Below are positions 35,801 to 46,600 of a DNA stretch of 64,000 nucleotides, one piece after another. This stretch comes from Microvelia longipes (taxonomy: Eukaryota; Arthropoda; Insecta; Hemiptera; Veliidae). Where the stretch lies: contig JACMZG010001914.1 of NCBI GenBank assembly GCA_018340805.1, forward strand, positions 7,897,833-7,961,832, read 5' to 3'. Below the pieces are notes generated by a model. That model did not search any database, was not told the DNA's origin, and was given only the letters and a program-made list of their open reading frames with translations. Positions within the stretch are counted from its first letter, which is position 1; each line of letters opens with the position of its first letter. Both the position numbers and the translations under genes were made by a program.

Positions 35801-38800
35801 TCCAAAAAATCAAGTGTCAAATCTAAAACTTGGATGACTACAACCAAAGTTATGACCTTTCAAAATCACCAAAAAAAATTAATCTATCAAATTCTGGGAA
35901 AAAAGAATTTTTTTCTGTGTTTATTTTTTGGGTTTTAAACAATGTCATAACTTTACGTTGTAGTTAATGTAGTTTAAATAGAAGATTTTTATGACTAACA
36001 ATTTCTCTTCATTCCGGACCCACAGGGCTGGAAATGAATCAAATGGGCACTAATTACAACCAAAACTTGTATATTTTCTCAATATTGAGAGACCTCAAAA
36101 CATATGAAAGAGCTCCACTCTGGATATTGTATACTTATGCTTTCCTTCTCAAATTAAGGTATATATTATAGTAAAAATTTGGTTTGAAGTTGAATTACAA
36201 AACGACCCTTTTCAGTCGCTGCTCTTAACTATTTTAGAATTTTCATTCACAGTATTACTACATCTAAGATGTAAGAATTTAAAGAGTTGTCTAAACATAC
36301 AAATCTATACCAAGTTCACTTTCAATCCATCTTCATTAGAAGTGATTTGGGATCCTAGTCGCTTGATCTTGGCAAATCCTCTATATACAAGTCTCTAACA
36401 ATTAAAATGGAATCCCCAGCATTTAAGGTTTCTATAGCAATACATCACAGCATACTAAATGGGTGCCTAAAACGAAAAAAACATAATTGTATGGCGTAAT
36501 ACTAACTTGATATATTACCATTCGGTGTCATCACACATTAACAAATATATCATAGAATAATGGAACTAACGTGAAAAATAATATAATACAAGAGAAAAGT
36601 TCTCCCACAAAAAATATTCTTAATAGCAAAAGCGCGCTTTCAACCTAACAAGAGGTCATCATCAGTGCTTGCTGTTGAATAAAGAAAGGGTAATAGATGA
36701 GCCTTACAGATCATAGATATCAAAGAATAGACCATCTTTGAGTATCTTTGATATCTGATCTAAAAGCCATCTATTACCCTCTTACTTATTCAACGCAGCA
36801 CTGATGAAACCTCTGGATTAGGTGATAAACGCTTTGCATAAGAAATATATTTGAATGACTACTCCTCTGTATTAAATGAACCATTAATACGCCATCTGTC
36901 TAGTTCTGGACAATAATTCTTATAATTCCAATAAATTTTTGAATGGAATACTAATTTAATGATTCGTGATATATGTCCTTCAGTAAATAACGTTAACACT
37001 TTAACTTAACTTAAAAGCAAATACCAACATTGTAAACAAATCTATATGTTAAAATTGCAAACCAATAAAATTAAATAGACAATCCTAAATATTATCAGGT
37101 GCTCAAGTTTGACAACAAGTTATGGCATGACTTCTTTAAACATGGGCCCCCTCTGGAAGAAAATGTATAACAAAAATAAAAATTGCTAAAAATGTGTCAA
37201 ATTATGAGTTTAATTTGACTAGGCCAATTTAAAGAAGCAGTTTTTAAGAAGGAAGCTTATTCTTCAATAATGATAATAGTCTATCTAATCATTCTAAATA
37301 TTTGTTCAGAAAGGTTCATTATTATTCATTCATATGATCCAACATATTAAAACAAAGCATTATTTCACAGTCATCACTACAAATATTTAGAGTATCATAA
37401 AGCCAACGTCAAAAAGTCATACAGATACAGTGACAAAATTACAGCGTAAATACACGATCAAGTTTAAAAGTGGAAATGAATCATGATGCCAACTATGGCA
37501 CTAAGCTTTCTCATCTCATTTACAGAAATCATAATAAAAAAGGCCAGATTTTGTGGATTTTTAATCTTTAATATCTCAAAACTGTTCCAAACATAGATGC
37601 AGTAGGTACTATTAGAATCAAAACACATTTAAATAATAAGAATACATTTACACCAAAATATAATATTTACTCAAAAAAGTTTAACATTCTTTGAATATAC
37701 ATTAAAAAATATGTAACAAAATGGTCAATATGTTTGATATAAATTTCTTAGCCCTTAACCTGTATTTCACAAAATGACAGATAACAAGGTAACAACAGAG
37801 CTAAATCATATAAATGTTACACTTCACTTATTAGTCAGCCTCGAGTAATAATGCATTTTTACAGGAACTTTTTGGACAACATTATCACTAACTAAATTTA
37901 GGTGAGGATAAAATTAGCTGAAACACATACAACAATATTTAAGGTTGATAAAATAAGGCTACAACAAAAAACACCTTTAAGTTGGTAGCTTAATTAACTA
38001 ATTAGAACTTTATTAATAATTGTCCAAGGTTTAAAAATTATATAAACTGTTAACGGTGGCAACAACAGCATAGAAATTTTTGTAAAAATTTAGAAGTCTA
38101 AAAAATCAAAAAACTCACCTTATTCAGTTTAACAAAGACTCCATTGTTGATTTGCCTAAGTCTGAAGAGTTGAAGGACTTTCTTAACTTTGGGAGCTACT
38201 TGATTAATACTATAAACAAAACAGAATAAATGTTACACAACAAAAAACAAACAACAACAATTTATAGGGAAAAACAACCCCTAAAGTTGTAAGAACTCAA
38301 TTGTATTGTGGAAGTAATTTAGACGATCTTAAAATATAATTTTTAACGTCTCACTACATGATGGTTAGAATGGGGGAAAATATTCTAAATATTGGTTCAG
38401 AAAGGTGTCATTATTATTTTCATAATGATTCAACAATTAAAACAAAGCATAATTTCACAGTCATCACTACAAATATTTAGAACTGACAATACATCACAAT
38501 GCAATTTCCTCTTAGCTAGTAACTCACATAAGTAACTTAACAAATTAACTCTAAAACAGAAGGACAAGTGCTGTTAGTTATTGCCCCATGAATAGTACTT
38601 CAAAAACATTGAATACTCCTTTCAAAATGAGAATAAATCAAAGCCTTGTCAACCTGTCAAAAGATTTCTGCCCTCGGAAGGACATTCCCCATACCTACTA
38701 TCAGGACAAAGAGAGTAAGTTAGGTCAGGTAGAGTAAAATTAGGTTTAGCAAAAAAGTTATGTTCAAATTGGCTTTAAAGGATAACTTTAATAAATTATT

Positions 38801-40797
38801 TAATCCTTAAATGGTTAAAATTATGGTTCAATAGATAAAATAAAGTTTAAAATGGAAAACGATAAAACTTTTATAGTAAGGAAATAAAAATAATATTAGG
38901 AATAGAATCTTGAGACGAAGAATGCCAAAATTTTATTATCTAAATTTTGAGACAAGTAATAAACTAAACTGACCCTCTTATTCTGATAACGAAGCCAAGC
39001 TTAGCTTCAGGTTCTACGTAGTAGTTGCCTTGATTCCTAGCTTGTCTCTTGAGTCTAATCTCGTCTCTTTCTTTACTTCTGTACTCTTTGATATATTTCT
39101 CTGCTCTCTTGAAGATATCCTTCCTTTTCTTGTATTTCAAAGCTCTCCTCTAAAACATATTTGGTTTATGTGACACACAAAAAATAATCCTGGAATGCTT
39201 AAGGCTAGATATTTGAAGAATTATAAGAGTATTTGACAAACAAAAAGTTGTGGAGAAGAAATCATTATACCTAGTTGTGCTTAAGATCTGCAAAATTTAA
39301 CTTAATATAAGCTGTGGATAGGTCTAAAACTAAAATTAGTAATATTGATACTTGTGTGTATCTCCATAATACTAGTTGAGAATCAGTTTAGGGCACCCTA
39401 AAATCCCTACCCTCATAACCACTGTAGGGAAATAACCTCCATCCTGGCAATCATTCACTTTATTTGTGGTTATTCTTGTGTTTACAATGTTTTGACAATG
39501 ACTTTCTAATTATCATGAAAAATGATGATTAATTATTATAAGAGACCCCCAACCCCTCTACAAACCCAATCGTGGCACGCATTTTTCAGTGATGCCACAT
39601 TAAATCACTTTATTCTAAACAAAAAATTAAAGAATATATGCACTAGATAATCAATAAAACTTGTTTTAAATTCATATTACTTAATTTAAGACAAAATAGT
39701 GGAAAAATAACGTGAAATTGTAATTGTTATGAATTATAATAAATATAATTTTATAAGTACATTATTTTATTTTTCCTAATAATTACAATTTCACGTAACT
39801 ATTTACATTTTTCGACTATATTGTTTAAAATTAAGTCAAATGAATTTAAAATAAGCTTTAGTTATTATCTATTGCATGTATTATTCAATTGTTAGTGTTG
39901 AATAAAGTGGTTTCATGTGGCATCACTAAAAAATGTCTGCCTTTAGTAGAGTGCATGCTACAATAGGAGTTGTAGGGGGTGGGGGGTATCTAGTCTCTCT
40001 CTTGGGAGACTATAATAGGGGTACAGTTACGGCACCTATGGAAACTGTCTCACTTCCAGACCCGTTATCACTGTGTTAATCAGGTTCTGTACTCCCTCTA
40101 ATAGTGTTAGTCTCTTTGGAAGTAGCTGATAGACTATAGGGATGACTGAGTGAGACTATACTTATAAGAAGACTAGAAGAACCTTGTACACGTAGTACCT
40201 GGAAAGAACAAATATTTTTTCAGGATTTCAACTTCAACCCAGGGTTGAATTCCTCGAGTTAAGGGAATATTGAAAATCACACATACAGCGAGATGACTAA
40301 ACATATACTTCCTGTAAGAGTATAATGTAACACAATAATAACTTAAATGCAATAATAAGCTCTTATTTAAAACTATAATATATGACTAAAATAAAACATA
40401 ACACTACCTTAAGTAAAGTTTTAAGTTTGATGGCTTTGCTCACATCCCTCCTCCTTCTGTTCTTGAGAACGGATTCTGGAACAGCAGGAAGTCCCTTGGC
40501 TTTGACAACTTTTTTAGCTCCGGCAGCCGCAGCCGGTTTATCTGTCTTCGGTGTCCTGAAAATCAATTTAATTATTATTAACGGCAATTATTGTACCTGG
40601 AACTAAGGGACGTCTGTGATCGGTCGGAAAACATCACTTTCATAGACACATTAAACTTAGTAGCAACATCTTGTTTAACATAACTTATATAAATCTAAAA
40701 TAACTAGTATTTAAAGTAACGAAAATCATTAATATGAATCACAGATTATAAATAAAAATTGAGATGAAAACAGATAGAAATATACATACACGGCCAT
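32780..40797 (-). CDS. RpL7: ribosomal protein L7 (uL30), seven exons, two of them frame-broken
   Basis: Large-subunit ribosomal protein uL30. Exons on the minus strand: 40797-40790 (MAV, 8 bases), 40555-40408, 39149-38974, 38209-38119, 36454-36311 (damaged), 34603-34500 (damaged) and 32890-32780 with stop TAA. Junctions are GT-AG and phases agree from exon 1 to 4. Visible family segments are [76 protein letters not shown] and [20 protein letters not shown]. Exon 4 ends [10 protein letters not shown] and exon 7 begins LNTPTGGW, so about 85 family residues fall in exons 5-6. Introns 3, 4 and 5 each hold a C/D snoRNA sequence. Introns, a TOP-like start and hosted snoRNAs argue that this is the working locus, not a retrocopy. 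Confidence 0.93.
32891..34499. other. RpL7 intron 6, nothing recognised
   Basis: AT-rich. A candidate box C (TTTGATGA in minus orientation) near 32929 has no partner box D before the exon. No snoRNA could be supported here, unlike introns 3 to 5. Confidence 0.4.
34500..34603 (-). CDS. RpL7: RpL7 exon 6, frame-broken
   Basis: Bounded by acceptor TTATACAG and donor AAG|GTACTT in the expected places and phases. Expected L7 content is visible in pieces: LIHE, a following VxP, and the terminal LWP(F)K with the last base at the donor. These pieces fall in different frames because of several small indels. Length is 104 bases against about 98 expected. Either the gene is damaged here or the sequence contains errors. 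Confidence 0.7.
34891..34990 (-). ncRNA. C/D-box snoRNA copy 3, degenerate
   Basis: Homologous to the copies at 37294 and 38385, in RpL7 intron 5. Box D CTGA is kept (34904-34901), as is most of the terminal stem (CTAAATATTG...AATATTAG). Box C is altered to ATGAAATGA, and the antisense element has an extra base (ATGCTTATGTTTTAATT). Probably a decayed copy or sequence error. Confidence 0.55.
35562..36232. mobile_element. TIR element family D, degenerate copy in RpL7 intron 5
   Basis: Same order of landmarks as 29950-30634: terminal CCAGATCTGAAAAATG..., internal GACTGCCTATCCAAGGAGCC and AGAGCTCCACTCTGGATAT, right terminus CCCTTTTCAGTCGCTGCTCTT. It carries many substitutions and indels. Confidence 0.6.
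36311..36454 (-). CDS. RpL7: RpL7 exon 5, frame-broken
   Basis: Acceptor TTTAG at 36455 and donor CTTG|GTATAG fit the L7 phase (the split Gly of LGK joins to exon 6). In pieces and in different frames one reads the IAEP-, AWG- and RGFAKIK segments, then ITSNE and ELG, in the family's order. Length is 144 bases against about 157 expected, so net loss with several indels. Translation as written would stop or shift. Confidence 0.7.
36593..36870. mobile_element. MITE family B, degenerate copy in RpL7 intron 4
   Basis: AAGTTCTCCCACAAAAAATA, AGCGCGCTTTCAACCTAACA and AGAGGTCATCATCAGTGC are recognisable. The right half (CACTGATGAAACCTCTGGAT, AAACGCTTTGC) is diverged. Confidence 0.65.
37294..37390 (-). 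ncRNA. C/D-box snoRNA copy 2, RpL7 intron 4
   Basis: In minus orientation, the same as the host gene: a 12 bp perfect terminal stem (CTAAATATTTGT...ACAAATATTTAG), box C GTGATGA (37377-37371) and box D CTGA (37309-37306). Between them lies an antisense stretch ATGCTTTGTTTTAAT complementary to the conserved 28S rRNA segment ATTAAAACAAAGCAT, ahead of a weak D'-like TTGG. Predicted role: guide for 2'-O-methylation of 28S rRNA in the nucleolus, released from the spliced intron. Confidence 0.8.
38119..38209 (-). CDS. RpL7: RpL7 exon 4
   Basis: Acceptor TTTATAG, donor AATAAG|GTGAG. Encodes [20 protein letters not shown] and [10 protein letters not shown], the conserved uL30 core. Intact. Confidence 0.93.
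38385..38480 (-). ncRNA. C/D-box snoRNA copy 1, RpL7 intron 3
   Basis: Minus strand: terminal stem CTAAATATT...AATATTTAG, box C GTGATGA (38467-38461), box D CTGA (38400-38397), a C'-like ATGAAAA and a D'-like TTGA. The antisense element ATGCTTTGTTTTAATT upstream of D' is a 16-base complement of the conserved 28S rRNA sequence AATTAAAACAAAGCAT, quoted from knowledge of animal 28S. About 96 bases, in the usual size range. The best preserved of the three copies. Confidence 0.85.
38974..39149 (-). CDS. RpL7: RpL7 exon 3
   Basis: Acceptor TGTTTTAG, donor GG|GTCAGT, split Gly codon. Encodes [20 protein letters not shown] and [20 protein letters not shown] through KLGFVIRIR. Intact, 176 bases. Confidence 0.94.
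39539..40010. repeat. fold-back element in RpL7 intron 2
   Basis: Imperfect arms of roughly 200-230 bp. GAGACCCCCAACCCCTCTAC, GATGCCACATTAAATCACTT and AATAACGTGAAATTGTAATT on the left mirror AATTACAATTTCACGTAACT, GTTTCATGTGGCATCACT and TTGTAGGGGGTGGGGGGTAT on the right. Non-coding. Confidence 0.7.
40408..40555 (-). CDS. RpL7: RpL7 exon 2
   Basis: Acceptor GATTTTCAG, donor AAG|GTAGTG. Encodes [40 protein letters not shown] and AIKLKTLLK, the basic N-terminal extension followed by the [10 protein letters not shown] signature. Antisense open frame 40382-40606 (+) is a shadow. Confidence 0.94.
40790..40797 (-). CDS. RpL7: RpL7 exon 1 (start codon)
   Basis: ATG GCC GT|GTATGT. Eight coding bases; the split Val codon is completed by exon 2. 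A very short first coding exon directly after the 5' UTR is typical of ribosomal protein genes. Confidence 0.8.
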
Positions 40798-40845
40798 GCT
40801 AAAATGAAAAGTTTTGAACAAGAGAAGACAGACAACAAACCAGTT

Positions 40846-40852
40846 AAAGAGG
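40846..40852 (-). promoter_or_regulatory. 5'-TOP-like pyrimidine tract, RpL7 mRNA start
   Basis: CCTCTTT on the minus strand, about 50 bases before the RpL7 ATG. Ribosomal protein mRNAs usually begin with such a tract, which puts them under translational control by growth signalling. The start site itself is inferred. Confidence 0.45.
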
Positions 40853-40869
40853 TTATTTTTTCAGTGTTG

Positions 40870-41160
40870 CCAACAGACTATTTTTGTAGAGATCTTCGGT
40901 TAGAAATTTGGGGCCAGAACAGAGATAATAAAACCTTAACGGGGCAACACGTGAATGATGAATCATCATGATTATACACTATACATAATCATTAAAAATC
41001 ATACTACATATTACCTTTTTTATCATGATGATGACAAACAATCATTATTATTGAGGTACTCTAGAGGTATTAAACCATTATATCTTACACTGACTCACCC
41101 CATTGTTGGTAAGTTAAACAAGAGGCCTTTGGCCTCTTTGCCGGTACGTGGCGTCGCGTC
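40870..41160. other. spacer between divergent RpL7 and Sec31, left part
   Basis: RpL7 upstream region, with a short inverted repeat AATCATCATGATTAT around 40960-40975 and ATCATGATGATGA near 41023. No gene. Confidence 0.35.
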
Positions 41161-41164
41161 CCGG

Positions 41165-41465
41165 CAATGGGAGCGGCAAAGCGGCCCCCAAGCCTTTCTG
41201 TGACAGCTTCGCGGACACATGGTTGTTGTCCTTTATCAGTTTGTCACATTAATAGTTTACTTAAGTGACATACTGCCACGTTATTTTCAAATGCAGTAGT
41301 CAAAAAGCGTGAATAAATAACCCTTTTTGACTACTGCATTTGAAAATAACGTGGCAGTATGTCACTTAAGTAAACTATTAATGTGACAAACTGATAAAGG
41401 ACAACAACCATGTGTCCGCGAAGCTGTCACAGAAAGGCGTGGGGGCCGCTTTGCCGCTCCCATTG
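41165..41465. repeat. near-perfect inverted repeat, 143 bp arms, 15 bp loop
   Basis: The left arm 41165-41307 begins CAATGGGAGCGGCAAAGCGG. The right arm 41323-41465 ends with its reverse complement. I see about one mismatch (CAAGCC versus CACGCC). The outer half is unusually G+C-rich for this region. Transcribed RNA would form a very long hairpin. It may be a fold-back transposon or an siRNA-type locus. The inner part is unrelated to RpL7 and Sec31 coding sequence. Confidence 0.9.
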
Positions 41466-41469
41466 TATT

Positions 41470-43451
41470 ATAGATTATATCTGATTAATTCCTTGAGGTT
41501 TTTTTTCTTCAGGTTTTATCTCCGATTTGTAAAATGCGCCTTTGAAAAAAAAGTGGAGGGGTTAGAAATAAATGGAATATTTGTCCTTAAGCGTTAGTTA
41601 AAAATGTTGTTGGTTAACCTGCAAAATTTTATCATGTGACGTTTCCTTGTGTATGTGTGTCATCATTTATTTTCTTGTTGCCCCTTTTTAAGTTTTTCAG
41701 TCTGTTCTTAATTTATTTTATTTATCCTCCACGTTGGAACGTCTTATTTAATTATTATTTAGTAAAGAAAATAATCAAATTTTCAGCCGAAACGTGAAAT
41801 TCAGGTATTTATTTATTTATTGTTAGTTTAAACTTTGTTATTTAAGTGATAACGTAATTTTTATAAGATTTTCAATTGTACAACGTCCCGGCTTGCATCT
41901 TCTTTGATGCTGTTATTTTACATTCAAGAATGCATTGTTGATAATAAAATTGATAAACAAATGCTTAGTTTGATGTGCTATTACTATGGTGGAAAATTCA
42001 AGTCATTACAGTCAAAGTTTTCTCAAATAACCCTGTATCAATTTTAATACGTGTCCATCTCGTTTACACAAATTTTGTCAATACATTTGTATAGTATATT
42101 ATTTCCTACACAACTGTACATTTTATCAACTTAATTACATAGTTTTTTGGAGGAAAATTAACGTCATTACTTATAGTTTATCTCATTTTAAGTGAAGAAT
42201 TAAAATTGAATTTAACTTGTAATATAATCTACAAGTAACAATACTCGCATATTTCAAACGTGTGCTGATGTCAAAAGAAGAAATTTTTGGCTGCTTGGGC
42301 TGCTTTAGTGCCTTGAGTCACTGTTGAGGAGATTATTCAAATGCCTAGTTGCCTGTCATTGATGAAGGTTATTTTTCTGTAGCAACAATTTGTACAGAAC
42401 AATTTTAAAAAATGTCTCTCTTGGGCAAAAATAAATTCACATAGAGGGTTTAGTTACATAATATTTTATACAGTTGACGTTCATCCTTCATGGTTATCTG
42501 TTGTTATCTTAACGTATTGACAGCCATTTTTTGAAAAAGAAATGATTTTTGTTGATAACTTTTTATTTTAATAAAATTGAGTTTTCTAAATTAATCCAAA
42601 TTTTTGAGGGGTGTTGTTTCACTTTTTATTGTATTTCACTATAAAATCAGAACTCATGAGCCACCGAAAGTGACCACCATTAAGCCAATTAAGGAATTAT
42701 GGTTACAGCTCTGATTAATGGTGTGATGGAAATACTTTAATTGTTCTAAGGGAGTTTTCTCTTGTGCCCCATTGCTTTTGAGTTCTGTTACTCCAACGCT
42801 AATATTTTACCTGGATTAACCATTTTAGGTTTAAGACCTGAGTGTTTTTACTGAGTTGTATGCCTACATGGGTGTGTGTCTCGTATCATAGTATCTCGCA
42901 GTTTGTTTAAGCTAGCTATTTGAAACTCCAATTAAAAATCAACCTACAGTTCTTGTTCTCTACAGGAATTTTTAATGGCACCATATTAACTGTCATCAAT
43001 GAGTCAGGCAAAATTTCAAATATTTATAAAAAACAGAAAAATATTTGAATTAATTTATAATTTGGCAAAAATAATATATCGAATTAATAATATACAATAA
43101 TATTAGTATATAAATAAACTAAATAATATATTTTTATTGAATAACTTTTTATTAAATCAGTAAAAATTTAAATATTATCTAATTGAGATGAAGTTTGGTC
43201 CAATTGAATTTCTGTATTAACAAGTTCCATTTCAATATACTTAACATATCCACAGTTTTGTTGGGTCACTTGTCTCAAGTGTGGCTTGTTTTGAGTGAGG
43301 TTATATGTGGCTCTTGGGAATAAAATGGATTTATTTACTGTTTGAGGAACTAAAGCGATTCGCGAAATTATCTTAGGCAGAGAAAGCTCCGAGAGACTTT
43401 GTTAAAATTATCTTAGTTACCATATTGTTTGTATTAGGTTGAGGTTTCACC
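41470..43451. other. spacer and Sec31 5' region
   Basis: AT-rich with no recognisable exon before 43452. The Sec31 promoter and any 5' UTR exon should be here, but no TATA box or initiator can be singled out. Confidence 0.35.
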
Positions 43452-43654
43452 ATGAAGGTGAAGGAACTGGAGAGGACAGTTAACATTGCATGGTCACCAG
43501 CAGCATACCATCCCATACTGTTAGCAGCTGGAACTGCAGCACAGCAACTAGATGCTTCATTTAATACAACAGCTCAGTTGGAATTATATTCATTGAATTT
43601 AGCTGAACCTGGTCTTGATTTAGAACTTAAATCCAGTGTACCAAGTCCTAATAG
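43452..43654 (+). CDS. Sec31: Sec31 exon 1 (start, first WD blade)
   Basis: ATG in GGTTTCACCATGAAGG. Encodes [20 protein letters not shown] and [20 protein letters not shown], the conserved Sec31 N-terminus. Ends AATAG|GTGTGT, phase 2. Confidence 0.95.
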
Positions 43655-46600
43655 GTGTGTTCCTATAGTATAAGTTAACTCATAAATTTTGCCTTAGATG
43701 TTATGTATATTTTGAGCAAAATTTGTTTGAACATATTCCACAGACTCAAACTTACATGTTTCATGCAAAGGTTTAATATTTCTTTTTAAGCAAACTTTGT
43801 TGAACATATTTCATTGTCACAAACTTTCATGTTTCATCCAAAGGTTTAATATTTCTTCTTAAGCAAAATTAATTTAATATAATCGTAACTTAAAAACTTT
43901 TGCATTTGACATATAGTTTTAAGCAAAATTAGTTGAATGTGATCCACTGTCCCAAACTTTCTACTCTTTACTATTTATTGCTATTAAAGTAGAAATGAGG
44001 GGTCAGAGAGTTGAGACCATTGAGATATATACTAGAGAGGGCATAGCCCATCTCAATACATTAAGAGGCCTGAAACATATATTTTGGGCTCTCAGGGGCT
44101 CTGTGTTACCTTAGTAAAACCTCCTTCAAGAGCGAGTTGAGGTTATATTAAATCAACTGTTTTCGGCTTCCTGCACATAGTTTGTGTTTTGATTTGTATT
44201 ATAATTTAATGTAATTTTATAATAATTATTTAAATATATTTATAAGGGAAGGTGGTCAGGTTATTATTTCAATGTTTCACAATTTAACCTATAGGGCCCC
44301 TCTAGTAATGATATCTCTATGGTTGAGACAGTGTTCCAACTCTATCCCTCCATATTGACCTGGGTAAATTCTGTCATTTTTAGTTTCTCCAATTATCTAC
44401 TTGGTAGTGCCACAAGTACTTATTATTTTCTGTTAATATTCACCTGCTTTAACAACCAGCTCAAGGAGCTTAGTATAAAAGTTTAAAATGACAAAGGGTT
44501 TATCTTTTTAACTGGATGTCCTTGGTTTAGGCTGTACTTTGGATTCCAGAATAGTGGTTTTTTTCTTGAAGCACAAGTAAATCATAAAGTTGCTCTGAAT
44601 TTCAATACTTAAACAGGGTAGGGTAGAACCTCAAAAATGAACTTAAATTGCCTCTGATATGACGTACTTCTTGTTTTGAAATCGTGCTACTTCGACTGGA
44701 AACTTAGAGAGTTATAGCTGGGCTAATTTTTTTAGACAGTCTGCAAGAGAGTGTTTAAAAATTAAAAGTTAAATTCCTAACTTTTAAAGATGAAACATTT
44801 TTGAACAATCGTTAATATTTTGAGGTTTTTTGGTCAAACCTATAGGTTTATATATTATGAAATTGAGAGGTTTTAACATTTACTTCTTTATATTTTTTGT
44901 TTATCTATATATAATCTATATATTAAAATAAAAAAGCTGACGAACGTAAATAATCTAAGTATTTATTTTCACTGTGTTCAATGTTTGTTTTGATTTTATG
45001 GCTGTTGCTTGGCAACAGCCAATAAGTATTAGTGGTGCTGCCTGGCGGCATAGTAGTTGAACTAGAGTTCCCTTGACTAAAACTGGTCTATTTCACCTAT
45101 AGGAATAAGGGGGGGGGGGGGGAGTTGAACACTGTCTCAACTGTCTGCCCCTAATTTTACATTACTTTAGTTCATATTTACATTTAAGTAGGAACTAATG
45201 CACACTTCCAAACCCACATTTATATGTGCACACACACTAATACACACTTATGTGTGTGTAAATCCTCCTTCTAGATCCCTTATGTGTGTATAAATCCTCC
45301 TTCCAGACCCCTTATGGTGTGTGCAAATCCCATCCAGACCCCCTTTATGTTGTGCAAATCCTTCCAGACCCCTTATGTGTGTGCAAATCCACCTTCCAGC
45401 CCTTATGTGTGTATAAATCCTCCTTCCAGACCCCTTATGTGTGTGCAAATCCTACTTCCAGACCCTTTATGTGTGTATAAATCCTCCTTCCAGACCCCTT
45501 ATGTGTGTATAAATCCTCCTCCAACCTTATTGTGTGCAAATCCATAATTCCAGACCCCTATGTGTGTATAAACCTCCTTCCTATGTGTGTGACCCAATCC
45601 CCTTCCAGACCCTTATGTTGTGTGCAAATCCTAAGCCCTTCCAGTCCCTCCTTATGTGTGTATAAATCCTCCTTCCAGACCCCTTATGTGTATGCAAATC
45701 CTAATCCAGACCCCTTATGTGTGTATAAATCCTACTTCCAGACCCCTTATGTGTGTGCAAATCCCTTCCAATTCCAGACCCTTATGTGTGTGCAAATCCT
45801 AACTTCCAGACCCTTTATGTGTGTTAAATCCTCCCTCCATGACCCCTATGTGTTGTGTAAATCCTACTTCAGACCCTTATGTGTGTGTAAATCCTACTTC
45901 TAGACCCTTTATGTGTGTATAAATCCTCCTTCCAGATCCCTTATGTGTGTGCAAATCCTACTTCCAGACCCTTTATGTGTGTATAAATCCTCCTTCCAGA
46001 TCCCTTATGTGTTTGCAAATCCTACTTCCAGACCCTTTATGTGTGAATCCTCCTTCCAGACCCCTTTGTGTGTGTAAATCCTACTTCCAGACCCTTATGT
46101 GTGTGAAATCCTACGTGTCTGTGTTATCTATTTACTCATAAAGTTGTATATTTTGCATAGGTTTCACAAGTTAGTATGGGGTGGTTCAGTGGAGAAAGAA
46201 GCTGGTATCGTGGTCGGAGGATGTGATAGTGGTAAACTACAGATATATAATGTTAATAAAGTTCTATCCGGTCAAGATGGACTCGTTTCTCATCAAGATA
46301 GACATACAGGATCTGTCAGAGCTCTAGATTTCAATCCCTTCCAGGTATAATACACTATGGAAGTTATAACTGTTATCAATATTTATATTACAATGTAATC
46401 ATCTTTATAAAAACAATAACAATGAATTTAAATGCAATAATAATATCACAACTACAGCACCAGGAACAAAAGTAAATTGACTGTTCCTAATCATAGATTA
46501 AAAAAAGCAGAAGTAGGACAATGTGTCCTCGGCAAAAAGATTTATAATGCCCTTCCAGACAACTTAAAAACCCTTAAAATTGATGAGTTAAAAAATCAAA

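Noticed and set aside
40382..40606. Plus-strand 74-codon frame
   Set aside because: Antisense shadow of RpL7 exon 2.
45248..46141. Cys/Pro-rich repeat proteins on both strands
   Set aside because: Translations of the Sec31 intron 1 minisatellite.
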